The notes below the pieces were generated by a model that had not been told where the DNA came from, ran no database searches, and saw only the letters and a program-made list of their open reading frames with translations. Below are positions 25,294-39,400 of a stretch of 64,000 bases of DNA, in pieces (position 1 is the stretch's first letter; each line of letters begins with the position of its first letter). Both the position numbers and the translations under genes were made by a program. This DNA is from Blastocystis sp. Blastoise (Eukaryota; Sar; Bigyra; Opalinata; Blastocystidae): assembly GCA_039096225.1 (NCBI GenBank), contig JBBPEB010000015.1:1327501-1391500 (forward strand). The letters run 5' to 3'.

Positions 25294-27727
25294 ATGAACA
25301 TGATGTCATTCATAATACTTATCATAGCGATTTTCTTCTTCATACAACCAACAAAGGCACAATGTATATTGAATATTATCATTTTTTTATAACCATTTTT
25401 AGTATGTGGTGAGTTTGATGGTAGTTGTAATGGACTATTAAGTATGATTTCTATATCATCTGTTTATATGGTTATGTATTTTATTAATTTACAGTCAAGC
25501 TAACTTCACAGTCACTGTGTTAAACGGTTATGTTACTCAATTAGCATATAAAAACTCTGTCTATAACAGAAATGGGTGTGATGCTATTGATTTAACATAT
25601 CAAACATATACTCTGTATTCATTTATTCTCATTATTTTTTTTCTATGTATCTTGTTTTAGTTACAATCTTGTTATCAATGGAACAAACAAAGATTATAAA
25701 AGTATATTATAAATGTGTAAACATAACCTGTTTATATTCATTAATATTACATATTTTTTTATAGTTTTATTACATATTTTATTTTTTTGTTTTTTCTATA
25801 TAAAACTTATGTTGAGCATGAAGCAACAGTAGTTGAATATACTATATTAGATAATGATAACTCAAGAGTCAATATGAATTTCACATGTACTCCTGAATTC
25901 CCTAAGAAAATAGAAACATCGATCGATGGATATAATTGTACGGTAAATAATGCATATAAAACTTATATTAATATAAAAGAGATCTTCTCTACTGAGCGTA
26001 TTATGATTAAATTCTCAAGTATTTTATTTATTATAATTGTTTATCTTTATTTATACAATTATTATGATTAATTATAATAATTTCTTTAGGTGAGAAAATG
26101 TATATAAAAGGATATGATAATAAAGATAATAATGAAGTTTCCATAAGTAGAAGTGGTATAAAACGTATTTTATTATTATTATATTTTTATTTTTTTTCTG
26201 TATATGATATATAAATATATAATATAATAAATAGTATACTATACTTCTTATATATAGAATGTTCAAAGTGTTTAGCAACAGATTTGTATCCTTCAGGTGA
26301 AGTAGGTGATAAAAAGAATGAATTTTGTCCTACAAATTCTACTGGTTATGTTATTATTGAATGTAAACAATTATCAAGTGGATCTAGTGTTTGGTCAGAG
26401 AATTTTGAAGAATGTAAAGTACCTAGTACTATATTATTTGTTAAAGAAGGATATACAACATTCAGATTCCCATTCTATGTATTTATTTTATTTTTATTTA
26501 TTTTTATTTTTATTTATTTTTATTTATTTTTATTTATTTTTATTTTATTTTTATTTTAGGTTATTTATTTTTATTGTATTTATCTCATTTTATATTATAT
26601 TATATTATATAATATAGTTGGATAATGTTGAAAAGACGGCCTATACTCCTTCTCAGAATGAAAAGTTATTAATGCAGTTCATTATATCATTTAATTCCTT
26701 TATTGAGACGGATAATATTGGATTTGATTCTGTATATACTACAGATGATACCTTAGAAATGCCTACAATTGTTGTTATTATTCGATTATATGTTCTTAAT
26801 GACTATAAAGAAAATTTTATTCCTTATGTAAATAATTATATTAATAATGGGAACTTTAACTTTGCACTTCGAAAGAAAGATCCTGCTTTCTATAATGTAT
26901 TTATCTATTCTATATATTATATTAATAATATTTATCTATTTATAAATATATATTATGCTAAATTATTATTATTATTTATCCTATAGGTGAATGTTCACAT
27001 TGATGCATCTCTTATAGAATTAGTTTCTTCTCAAACTCAAGAAGATAATCAACCTCTTATTATTGGATTAATTATAGCTTTAGTTGTTATAGTTATTATT
27101 GTTATTGCTTTAATTATAGCTATTATTTTTATTAATAAAAGGAAACATAATCAAAAGAAGGTTGATATTGAAATGAATACTACAGATAAAGATACTTCTA
27201 AACCTAAAGATAATAATAATAATAGCCATCATCATCATCGTCATCATCATAGTAGACATCATGATAAACCAACTACTACAAATATAATGAAATCAAATCC
27301 TATTGATGAATCTATTCCTACTACTCTTCCTCCTTCTCCTTCTCCTTCTGCTTCTTCTCTTCAACCTCTCCAGTTTAATTCTATTCCTACTCCACCTACA
27401 AACAATCAACCTTCTTCTCTTCCTATTCCACCTACTCTTCCTACTATTAATAATAATAATGCTGATAATAATAATAATAATAATGTTGATAATAATAATG
27501 TTGATAATAATAATAATAATAATAATAATGTTGATAATAATAATAATTTAGTTAATAATTTAGTTAATAATAGCGAAAATAATAATAATGTAGAAACATC
27601 TATTGATATTGATATTGATATTCCTCAACCCTTAAATCCTACTCTATCTGAAGATAAACCATGTACAACTATATCTCCTGAAGTCAACAATTCTATATCT
27701 ACAAACGTACCTCCTTCAACATTATAG
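25294..27727 (+). CDS. Type I receptor-like membrane protein with Cys module
   Basis: A single-pass surface protein of about 600-650 residues in roughly nine exons. Start 25294 gives a signal peptide (MMSFIILIIAIFFFIQPTKA), confirmed by splicing to LCGEFDGSCNGLL. The extracellular part has N-glycosylation sites and a Cys-rich module (CLATDLYPSGEVGD...FCPTNSTGY...W...C) like those of the giant receptor at 33459-43234, then a juxtamembrane domain ending NFALRKKDPAFYNVNVHID that is also shared. The membrane helix is IIGLIIALVVIVIIVIALII, followed by basic NKRKHNQKK. The tail has a His cluster (SHHHHRHHHSRHH), a Pro/Ser-rich stretch and long Asn/Asp runs. The junction near 25690-25815 is uncertain: the exon that reads KTYVEHEATVVEY lacks an AG at its best boundary. 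Probably an adhesion or sensing receptor. Confidence 0.75.
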
Positions 27728-28258
27728 TATTATTTCATTTATATAATTATTCAATTTATATATTAGAATTATTCATTGAATAAAAAATATTTATATTTAT
27801 ATTTTCTATTTAAAAGCAACATATCTTTTTCTATATAAGAATTTATATAATAAATTATAAGTCTATTCTCATAATGTTTTTATTTTCTTCATAGATGATA
27901 GTTTTCTATTTTGTTTATATTATTTCTTTTATTGTCTATTTCATTTTATTCTTTATATATCATCTTGTTTGAAATATATTTCTTTTGGAACTCCTCTTTG
28001 TAAAGTTAAATTCTAATAATAATATCAAATAATTTCTCATTTTTTTAATAACAAGAAATTAATGAACAATAAAACGCTTAACATATTAAAAACATTACAA
28101 TTTAATAAATATATTAGTAACGCATATAAATAATTATAATTAAAAAAAAGGAAAAAAAATTGCTAAAAAAAAAAGAAAAACTCACAAAATAATATTGAAA
28201 TGAATTATCGATTTAATCTTTTGTGTAATAGAATCTAGACTTACATCAAGAGAGCGCT
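27728..28258. other. Convergent spacer, small receptor / ketopantoate reductase
   Basis: 531 bp between stops, T-rich then A-rich, consistent with two opposed 3' UTRs. Nothing else seen. Confidence 0.5.
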
Positions 28259-30605
28259 TTAATAAGGAGTTATCTTAGGAATATCAAACATATCTTCTTT
28301 TCCCTTGATTAACTGAATGACAATATCATTTGCAGGTGTAGGTATTCCAAGTCTAAAGAAAAATAATCATATAATAAATATTTATAAATTTTAATAAATA
28401 ATAAAGTGATATAAAACAAGATATTTATTTTTAAAAATAATAATAATAATAATAAAAAAAAAAAAATAGAAACACAATCGGAAGCAAACAAGGAATGACA
28501 AAACCATAAAACTTTAAAATATCAAAAATAATTATAATATATCAATTAAATTATATATAAAAGAAATAAATAGAAGAAAATGAATAAGAAGATATTGAGT
28601 AAAATGGTTTTAACCAAAGGAGAAGACATGTCAATGTCTGAAGTCATTCATAACAAATATTATGGATTATATTTTTCGTATTTTAGCATATAGATAATCA
28701 ATGCTCACATTATAATGATTTTATTTTTCTAGAGCTCATTGGTGTGGACCATGTAAGAAATTTACACCGTTATTAAAAAAGAGATACAATAAAATGAAGA
28801 AGATTTCTGATGATTTTGAAGTTATATTTTGTTCTTTAGATAAAAATCAAAAAGAATTTGATGAATATTATGAAATGATGCCTTGGAAAGCATTTCCTTT
28901 TGAATCAAAAACTGGAGAGGACTTATCTAAATCCTATCGTGTAGAATTTCTTCCAACTTTAATACTTTTCAATCCTCAAGGAGAGATCATATCACAAAAT
29001 GCTGTCAAAGAATTTGAAGATATGAATCATAAATTCCCTTGGGAAAGCCAGAATAGTAAAGAAGTTTAATAATAATGTAGAAACATATGAATATCTTTAT
29101 GTATTATTTGTTTTATTAGAATTTATTTTTTCTCCTTTGATTAAAACCATTGTATTATTATTATTTAATATATATATATATATACTTTTTTCCTTGTTTA
29201 GAAATATACCCATTAATAAAATCAATTTCTGTTTTTCTTTTGTTTATAATATCAACAGACATTGAAGTCATACCATCTATTTAATAAAATATATTTTTAA
29301 TTATATATTTCATTAATAAAAGCAAAAAAAAAAAAAGATGATAAACAATAAAACAAAAAGATGATAAACAATAAAAAAAAATAAACAATAAAAAAAAACA
29401 ATAATAATAACTATACATACCAGCATTTGAATGGCATACATTAATAATATCAGCAAAAGGATCTTTACTACTTAAAGTGACTCCTAATTTACTACAGACA
29501 AGTAATCCTTCATCAACAATTTTTCTCATAAGTTCAATAGTTTCATGACAGTGAAGTAATTGTCCAAGTTTACATTCATAGATAGAAGTTAAACTATTAC
29601 ATGCAGCATTTAAGAGTAATTTAGACCATAAAACACCAGCCACCTCATTATCAGAAATACGAGTATCGATACCAACATATTGTAATATTTCACCCCAATA
29701 TTGTATATGGGGCTTAACAATTTATATATAGATTATAATAATTATATATATAATAAATAAATGAATATAGTTAAATTAATGGAATAATAAACAAAATTTA
29801 TAATATATATATATATATATATACTTCATTTTGTTCTGCTAACATAAGATAATTAGTACCAGGATGATACACTTGACCAGGTACTTTAATAAAACAATTA
29901 AAAGCTACACTTCCTTGAAGAACCTTATTTTCACCAAGAACTTCCTATTATTTATTATTATTTATTATTATTTATTTATTAAATATATAATAAATAATAA
30001 ATAAATAATAAATATATAAATATTAAATAAATAAATAATAAATATAAAATAAAATAAAAAATATAAAATAAATAAAAAAAAAATACTTGTAAGATTTCAA
30101 CATTACCCATACCATTTTGGAATGTAACAGCCCAACCATCTTCTTTTAATAATGATTTAGCTAAATAAGCACATTTTTCAGTTTCTAATGATTTACATAA
30201 AATAACAGCCTATAGACAATAAAGAATGAATCATAATATAGATTGTGAAAAATATGTTGACAGTAAAAGAAACAATGGTGAAACACATACATAATCAATC
30301 TTTCCATAATATTGATCAACATTATCATCATTACAAACAGTTACAGGTACACAATATTCTTCATCGTTATGAGTGACAGGAGTACATTGAGTAACCTTAT
30401 TCCAAAATTCCTTTGCACTATCAGATATAGGAACTACTTTTAATCCATTATTTTTCATAGCATTATAATGAGCAGCCCAAGGTGTATGAATAATAACATT
30501 AAACTGATCTCCAGGGAAATTATAAGAACCTGTTTGAAGCATAGCACCAATTAAAGAGCCTAAAGCTCCAGATGAAACAATCATTATATTTTTCTTTTCA
30601 GGCAT
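28259..30605 (-). CDS. 2-dehydropantoate 2-reductase (ketopantoate reductase) family
   Basis: A 344-residue NADP-dependent oxidoreductase in six exons: 30605-30291, 30209-30087, 29944-29825, 29712-29421, 29276-29186 and 28352-28259. ApbA/PanE enzymes reduce ketopantoate to pantoate for pantothenate/CoA synthesis. The N-terminal Rossmann nucleotide-binding loop reads IMIVSSGALGSLIGAML (Ser where a Gly is usual). Other family motifs are QNGMGNVEILQEVLGE, WSKLLLNAACNSLT and, at the C-terminal substrate side, RKTEIDFINGYI followed by LGIPTPANDIVIQLI. The Lys-Glu/Asn catalytic set is plausible but not proven, and other beta-hydroxyacid reductases share the fold. The last intron (28353-29185, 833 nt) is several times longer than its neighbours and contains a whole gene on the other strand. 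Confidence 0.9.
28580..29069 (+). CDS. Thioredoxin-fold oxidoreductase (nucleoredoxin / tryparedoxin-like), nested gene
   Basis: A protein of about 145 residues in two exons (28580-28677 and 28733-29069) with a canonical GT-AG intron. The active site is HWCGPCKKFTPLLKK, and the order YGLYFSAHWCGPC...TP...Y matches the nucleoredoxin/tryparedoxin branch. SYRVEFLPTLILFNPQG supplies the conserved cis-Pro and following strand. Start ATG 28580 is followed by further in-frame Mets. The gene lies entirely within the final intron of the ketopantoate reductase gene, antisense to it, with its stop 116 nt from the exon edge. It probably reduces disulfides in the cytosol; no signal peptide is visible. Confidence 0.88.
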
Positions 30606-31763
30606 ATCTACAATTATATTTCTTTACTACTATAACAGATCAACTAATTATTTAATAAAATAAATACTATTTACTTTATAATCTAATAAAATAGAAACTG
30701 TTTGTTTTTCTTTCAAGACAAAGGAATCATTTGTCTTATCCATAATTCTATTGAAATAATCGCAAATATCATAACTTTTTATCCATACATTCTTCTTTAT
30801 CCAACGAGATAACCAATCATTTCACTTGAAAACGAGAAACCATAGAAAAATGAGAAACTTCTTCTTTTCCTCTTTGTTTCTCAATACCTTCTTTTTGGTT
30901 CTTTTTATCTTTAACCGATCTCTTCTTTAATGAGTAATCTTTTCATTCAATCACATTAAAATCAAATATATAATTGCATATCCAGTCATTATATTACTTC
31001 TGTCATACACCATTTATTTTTCTTTTGTCATTTTACTAAAATTGATTTGTTTCTCTAATTTTTAAGTATATATATTATAAATCATCATAACCATTCTATC
31101 CATATTTCTTTGATCGATTCAAAGAATGAAAAATTACGTGGCTTTTCATTTTTGTACGTTTTATACAACAATACATAATTGTAAAATAAGTTATAGTTCA
31201 CACCATTTCACATCCTATAAATTCAGGGTAGAACCCATTCTAGAAGTGAATGTAACAAACAACTATAGCTATACACTCAGATTTTAACTAAGAATACACT
31301 TATTATATTTTTTTAAGTCATACATTCTATAAAAATAATAAAAATTAGCCAATAGAGACATTTTAAGCATATTCATTTCAACTAATGTAAATGTTTTTTG
31401 TTTATTTTGCTTTTCTATTGTTTTATAGATATACAATCAATCTAGGAAATACTAACATTATATCAAACCTATTATTTATTTTAATAATATTAATAGATAT
31501 AATACAATTATCACATCAAAAAGAATTTTAGATATAAATTAAAGATTCTATATCCTATACAATAATAATGAATAAGTGTTACTTTTAAAAAAACATGATG
31601 GAGGAAAGAAAAGAATAAAAATAAATGAAAAAAAAAGTTCATTTTTAAAAACAAAAAAAAATACTGTAGTTTTGGAAATTCCCAAAGAATCATCAGAAAA
31701 AGTGATTCATAAAAATGAAAAAAAAAATTAAACACTAAAGAATAAGACTATTCTTATTTGTGT
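30606..31763. promoter_or_regulatory. Divergent promoter region, ketopantoate reductase / TVP23
   Basis: 1.16 kb. Pyrimidine-rich, less AT-biased stretch at 30760-30960 with a CCAAT-like AACCAATC near 30811; the rest is AT-rich without credible ORFs. Promoter role is inferred from position only. Confidence 0.35.
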
Positions 31764-32761
31764 ATGAATTATTCTGAAAAGAATTATGTATAAAGTACGA
31801 TTCATTCATTTTATAATAGCGTCTTATACTATCATTTCTCTAGGAGAATAATAATCCATTTCTTCCAGACATTGAAGTTTATGAGTCGGAGTATATATTA
31901 TTTCACCTATTCTATCTTACTTATTTGAAACTGTTTGTGTAGTGCAAATATAAATTTTGTAACGTCTACATTTAGAACTGCAACTCATCCTAAAGTCTGC
32001 TTATTTCATGTTTTATTCAAGGTAAGTATCTGAATGTTCTTAGATATCTATGTTTTCTTATAATTAATATATAGATATGTATTGAATTTTTCTAATTCTT
32101 CATTATTTATAGGGTCTCTCCTTATTTTATTATTTGTTTTGTACATTCTTTTGCAATAACTTTATAATAAATTTTGTTGTTTTAATCTTGTTGTTTGCTG
32201 CAGACTTCTGGGTAGTAAAGAATATATCAGGTCGTTTATTAGTTGGACTTCGTTGGTGGAGTTTATCTAATTCTGATGGAGTATCCGAATGGCAATTTGA
32301 AGCTATAGACGTAAGTCATTTATATTAAACTATTATAATTATTATAAACTATTATAATTATTATAAACTATTATAATTTTTATATACTATTATATTGTAT
32401 TAAAAACAATTATATTGTATGAAAAAATTATTATATTGTTTTTTATTATATACTATTATATTATAAACTATTATCATTATTATATACTATTATAATTATT
32501 ATAAACTATTATATACTATTATATTATATTGCTTCAATATATATAGGATCCTAATCTTATTGGTCCATCAGATTATCGTATATTTTGGTTTACAACCATT
32601 GGATTTCCTATTATATGGATTCTCTTTACTCTACTCAATGTTTTAAAATTTAAATTTGATTGGCTTATTGTCGATTGTATTGCTTTGATCTTAAGTGGAA
32701 CCAACTGCTATCTATATTATCAGGCGTCAAAAGGTATTTTATGAAGCGTATTATAATAATA

Positions 32762-32794
<33 letters not shown>

Positions 32795-32982
32795 ATTATT
32801 ATTATTATTATAATTATTTTCTGTGATATAAAAATAAAAACAAATTATATTATATATTATGTATAGCTTCGAAAACTAAAGTTACTCCAGTTAATTTCTT
32901 GCCTGCAGCATTTACAGAAACAGCAATCAAAAGAATTGGTCAAATTGCTTTACAAGCTGCTAATATTGGTCAAACAAATTAA
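31764..32982 (+). CDS. TVP23: TVP23 / FAM18 Golgi membrane protein
   Basis: A small Golgi/late-secretory multi-pass protein, 205 residues, the usual family length. Six exons: 31764-31787, 31844-31890, 31976-32021, 32113-32310, 32547-32733 and 32867-32982. The hallmark is [20 protein letters not shown], followed by a helix pair ([20 protein letters not shown] and [20 protein letters not shown]) and the family C-terminal helix with [19 protein letters not shown]. The start comes from the 24-nt first exon (MNYSEKNY) spliced to [14 protein letters not shown], since later ATGs are out of frame. TVP23 works with YIP-type proteins in traffic between Golgi and endosomes. Confidence 0.92.
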
Positions 32983-33458
32983 TTCTATTTTAAACAGTAT
33001 TATATTATATTATTATTTTATGAAGTTATTTATCTGTGTCAAATTGAATCCACTTTGAATTGTTATAAAGTTTCATTCTATTTCATTATAAAATATATAT
33101 TTAAATCATTCAAACAATATCGATGTCAGTTCTGATTGTATAAATTCAAATAATTTCATGTTGTTAAAAAGACATAAATAAATAGTATATAACAATAAAA
33201 CAACAACTCATAAAGAATCGATAAGTTTCACAAATTAGAAAAATAATAATGAATTTAAAAATAAAAACTTTATATAAAGATCAGAAAAATTATTAAAAAA
33301 AAATATTTTAAACGAAAAAATCTCATAATAAATGATAAAATAAAAAGAATAATGAATAATAGGAAGAAAACATATAAATGAACCATAAATAACAAGAAGA
33401 AAAGATAATATAAGTATATAAAAAATAATGAGTTTATTATAATTATAGAAAAGAAATA
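32983..33458. other. Convergent spacer, TVP23 / giant receptor
   Basis: 476 bp of A/T-rich sequence between stops; opposed 3' UTRs, nothing else recognised. Confidence 0.5.
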
Positions 33459-36400
33459 TTAAAGGGTATTCTTATTATTAATATTTTCAGGAATATCATA
33501 TGTATTCACATGTTTACTTGTAAAGTCATTAATAAACTGTTCTATCACTTCTATTTGACCAGTTAGAATCAATATAAAACCTAAAATAAGAACAAATAAA
33601 CTTGAGCAAATAGAAAAGAGAAAAACTTTCTTAGAAAAAGTCATTGGTCTTTTCATTGTATGAACACTATCAAGATTTCCAATTAATGTTACAGAAGAAA
33701 ATAAAGCTTCTTTCTTTCTTAATACATTACCAAATTCCTTTCTTGTCAGTAATACTTCTACAGCTTCTTTTACTCCATTTACATATACATTTTCTACCAT
33801 AATAGTATAATGTACTAATACATTTTCATACATTTCAGATTCTTCTTGATTCATCGATTGTTTCATTACTGTATTCATTATAATCTTTTCATCACTATTT
33901 ATAGAACCTTCAATAGAATCTGTATTTCCTTTAATTGTTTCTGAATCAGAAGTAGATACAACAGCACCTACAATACCTTCATCATCATCAGTTCTCTCAG
34001 AAACAACAACACTTGCTTGAAGGTCTGTTGTGTCTGAAATTAATTCTACATATTCAACATATATATTTCTCGTCTCTACACCATATCGTAATAAGAATTC
34101 ACCTAAAGTATATCGCGTCAACTCTTCTATTTCAGGAGTAAAGGTCTGCTTAGGGAAATGATGATACTATATATATATATAATTAAACATAAGTTTTCAT
34201 TATTTTATAAATTTTACTATATATTATATAGAAAAATAACAATAATAAAAATTAAAAAAAAAACATAATAAATAATTTAATAAATCATTAATAAAAAAAA
34301 ATACTAATCAAAATAAAACAAATAATAATAAATATATATATATATACTGCCATATCAAATCGTATAAGAGAGAAATCTTGTTTGGGTGATATATACCCAT
34401 AAGAGTTAATACATCTTGATCTATCTTCATTCATCCATACATAGGTTTTCTCTTCTTCACTATATCCACAATAACGAGACATAACACCTCCTTCTCCTGC
34501 AGGACAGAATACATATACTTTATGACCATATTCTGTTTCTGGCCAAGGATATTGATAAGGACATGAAGGTAATAAAACAGTTAACGTAAATATATACATA
34601 GTTTGTTTCTCTAGATTACTTAAAGTCATTGTATATACACTAATTGAAGTAGGAGTTAATGGTTTACCATATATACTACAAGTTTCTTCATTAAAATATA
34701 ACCCAGTAGGTAATTGTGGAGTTAATGTACAAGAAGTAACTAAACCTACATAAGAAGGCTTCAAATCATTTATAGAAGTACCTTTATATAACTCAACATG
34801 ATCATTTTTAAAATGAATATTTGTTGGTGTTCTTAATGTACAATAGTTTTCTATTAATCCCCATTGACCTGTTATATTATTTGTTGATAAACATAATCTT
34901 TGTTGATATCCTACATAATAATTAGATACAGGACAATTAATAACAGCTGATAATCCTGAATCTATTGATGGCCAATAACCATCAGAAATACATAATTGTC
35001 GAGAAATATCAAACGATAATGTTGTAGATATCTCTCCAGCTTCATTACCTACTAAAATCTTATAAGTATATACTCCAGATTTTAAATTAATATGACCATA
35101 TAAAGCTGCTGTTGAATTCTCTAAAAGGATTCCTGAAGGTAATTCAGGAATAGATTTTGCATATCGAATTGATCCATCTATTGTAGGAGTAATTGTAGGA
35201 ATATCCATATTAGATCTAAAATAATATATTTGTTGTTCATAATGAATCCTTTGAGGAGGTAACATAACACAATGATTAATAATATCACTCCATCCTCCAG
35301 CAAATGTTTCATTTGGTTCTAAACATATTCTCTTCATAGATCCTTTATAATGCTCTTTATCAAAACAATCTAAAGTAATTACTGTAGAAGCAGGAGAAGA
35401 AGGCCATACAGTATCTTGTTCACAATTAAAAGAACTAACTTTTAATGTTAATGCCTTTGTAACACTTCCTCTGGAATTCATAGCTTTCACAGAGAAATCT
35501 ATATTATCAAGAAGTTCTACAGGAGATCCTGAAATAATACCTGAAGTAGCATCCATAGATATACCTAAAGGAAGAGTACCTGTAGTAATAAAAGAAGACA
35601 CACGACCATGATATGATGGATAAAATGTATATTTACTACCAATGTAAATAGTAGATGGGAAATTTATATATGTTAAATTTGTAGGAGGTTTTAATTCACA
35701 TTGATCTACAATAGGTGCCCAACGAGGAGGAGAAATATCTTTACATCGACGACGTCTATGGCCCGTGAATATATCAGGATCTTCACATGCTATATAAGCA
35801 AATTCACCTGGGATTGTATCTGGCCAATTTCCTTCTCTTTCACAATATTCAGTAACTAACTCAATAGTAATATTTGTAGATACTTTATATAAGTCATTCT
35901 TTGCATAAATCGTATACATCTGTTTATCATCCATATTTTGTATAGATCCACTAATATCACCAGTAGTATCATCTAATTCTAACACTTTCATTGGAGGAAC
36001 AGACATCCATTCATCAACATGACCAATAGAATAAGCCTTTAAATAAACAGGAACATTTTTCATAATACGGAAATATCCACTATCATAAGATACATTACGA
36101 GGAGGTAATAATTTACATTCATCTACAACATCTAAGAACATAGGAGGATTTCCTATATTACAAAGACGTTTACGAGAACCAGTATAAGAGATAATATCAG
36201 TACAAGGAAGAGTAGCTTCAAATCCAGCTTCTGTAAGAGGCCATTCTCCATCAGCCAAACAAGGTTCATGATGAATATTAATAGTAATAGAAAGGGTTGC
36301 ATTTCCTTGTGAATTCATAAATGTAAATATATATTCTGTCTTTGCAGATAGTCCTGATGGTTTTCCTTCTAAAGCAAATGTTTTACTATTAATATGTATA

Positions 36401-39400
36401 CCATGAGGAAGGCTAGGAGTGACAGAAACATCATCAATATATCCTTTATAGGATAGTTTAATATCATGAAGAGCAACATGACGATAAAAGATAAAGTCAG
36501 TTTTAGGATAAGAAAGATCATAAGGAACTTTATATACACATTTATCAACAATAGGTCCCCAAGTAGGAGGATCTGTATCTAAACAATTACGAGCTAAATG
36601 ACCCTCATAAATTTCAACGTCTGCACATGTATGATAAGCAAATGAATTCACATTTATACTCTCCCACTCATCTATATAAATAAGTTTGATATATATATAT
36701 AGTTAACATATATATATTATGTAATTATATTATATAAATTTATATATTATGAATATATATTATATATATTATTTAAAAAAAAAATATACTATTTTTATAT
36801 ATATTTAAAATATTATTAAAATAAATATTTAAATAATAGAATATAATGATTAATAGAATAATATATACCTTCTTGTTTACAAACAGGAATAAATGTTTCA
36901 ATATCTAATTTAGTATCAATTTGTCCACTAGGATTTTTAATTGTTAAAATATACTTTGTAAATGGGAATGCGCTTAAAGGTGTACCTTGTATAACTCCTG
37001 TAGCTGTATTAAGTTCTAAACCATCAGGAAGTTTAGGTTCAATACTAAATCGAGGATCAACAGCAGTATATAGAGGTACAATAGGAGTAATAACAGTATG
37101 TACACGGAATCTAAATCGAGTATCTTCATATTCAAATTTACTTGGAGGATAAGGTACACATAAATCTTCTTCTTCTTCAAAAATACCTTGTCTACAGAAA
37201 CGTCGTTTAACACCACTATAACCATTTATACATGGAAGTGTACTATATGTTCCTGATTTAACAGAATCATAATCACCTACTGCATCACATGGATTCTCTA
37301 AACGTTCAACAAATAATTCAAAGGAACTAATAGATAGAGAAGAGGCACGACAATTCTTATTAGTAACAGTTGATTTATAACAAGCATCTATGACAATCTT
37401 ATAAGCATTGAAACTATTCTCATTGGATATATCATAATATTTAGTAAGTTCACCTTCTTTCCATATAATATCTGTTTGTTTATCGAGAAGTATCCATTGT
37501 TTAGTATTATTATGATTATAGGATTCATCATTCATATCAATACTATTAATAACAGGATCTTTCTTTCGATTAATCTCTTGGTTTGTTGCATATAATCTCC
37601 AACTAGAAGGATTATGATTAATACATTTTGAATTACCTTGTATACTATAATGATTAATATATTCTCTTCTTTGATTATGATAAAGCCATCCAATTTCAGA
37701 GCCAACACATTGTGATGTAGTAACAAGATTATCAGTAATATGATCATCTAAATATGAAATCACTTTATCATCAATAGCTCGATATACAATCTTCTTCGTA
37801 ATAATCTCTTGAGCTGTATCAGGATCAAGTTCTTTCAAATGTTGTTCATATAAATAACGACCCCAAGGTTCAGCATCTTGTAGACGTTCACTATGACCTG
37901 GATAGCCTTGAATATATATATCAAAACATCGTTTTACATCTGTAAGAGACTTTACATGATCATCCCAATATAATTCTACTGCTATTATATTTAATCCTTC
38001 ATGAATAGCTGATATATCTAATCCAGCAGTATAATAATGTGTGATTTCTTCTCCGGAATCATCATCATGCATATGAACATGACGTTCATGATTACCATCT
38101 TCTTTCAAATGATAACGAATTAATTCTTTACCATTAACAAATACTATTAAACCTGAATGTTGAGGAACATCTATAGCAAATTCACAAATACTATAGAAGT
38201 CCATACTTTCTATAGTAAATGTATTACGATAATACATAACTTGAGGTGTTGAATATGCACAAGTAGATTTCGAATAAGATTCCCAACCATCAATATTTTC
38301 AGTATCTGTTGTCCATTCTTCTGAAGGAGCAGTGGATGACTTCCAAAAGCCCCAAGCACTATTACTACGAAGTAAATATCCAAGATTTAAATCAATAATC
38401 TTAGGAGATTCACCCTTTTCAATAGTACCTTGTTCTACTTTAATATCATTCGTTGTAATCTTATAAGTAAATGTATTCCAACCAGCATTATTCTGGTCAC
38501 TAAAACTAAGCATATATAAACCTATATATAAGAAATATTATTATATTTATAATATTTATAACATTTATAATATTTATAATATTTATAATATTTATAATAT
38601 TTATAATATTTATTATATTTATAATATTAATAATAATTATATTATTTATTATTATTTATTATTATTTATTATTATTATTATTTACTATATAAAGTTAATA
38701 ATGTATAACTATATAAAACAATATAATAATATATATAGTTATATATATACCAGTAGGAAGACAATAATAAAGATCTTCATTTAAAACACGGAAGCCAACT
38801 TGTACAAGATCTAATGTCTTTTTCCCATGATACGTAAGGAGTTCTAAACGGGGATTTACTGCTTCAATTGCTTTCTTACTAAATAATTCAATATGAATCT
38901 TATTATTAGGATAAACACATCGTTCAACAGCCATTGTAAGTACAGTACTTTGTCTCTTGTTTGTAAGATCATTAGCAGAAATAGTATAGTTTTTTGTTGT
39001 TATTAAATCAGTTCTACCATAAATATGACCATTAGAAGAATCGAAAAATAATCCAGTAGGAAGAGCAGGAGATATTGAAAATCCACTAAAATGATCATCT
39101 TTATAACTAATTAACGGGAATTTATTATTTTGATAGACAATAATAGAACTTTTAACAAGTGCTAAAGTAGTATTTTGAGGTATAAAAATACCATAAAGTT
39201 CGATTTCAGAGAATGTAAGGAATTGATCATTAGACACAAGTGATGTAACATCCATACGAATTGAATTAATAGATTTATGTACTGAAGATAAATAAAGACA
39301 TCTACGTTCCGAGCGTGTTTCAAAATGAATACCATCTCGTTTATCGATAAGAGTCCATGTAGATGACGCATCTATTTGAGAAAACAAAGAATAACTGAGA

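Noticed and set aside
32745-32820. ATA/TTA inverted repeat in a TVP23 intron as a structured element
   Set aside because: It is (ATA)n joined to (TTA)n, so the pairing is a trivial result of simple-sequence composition.
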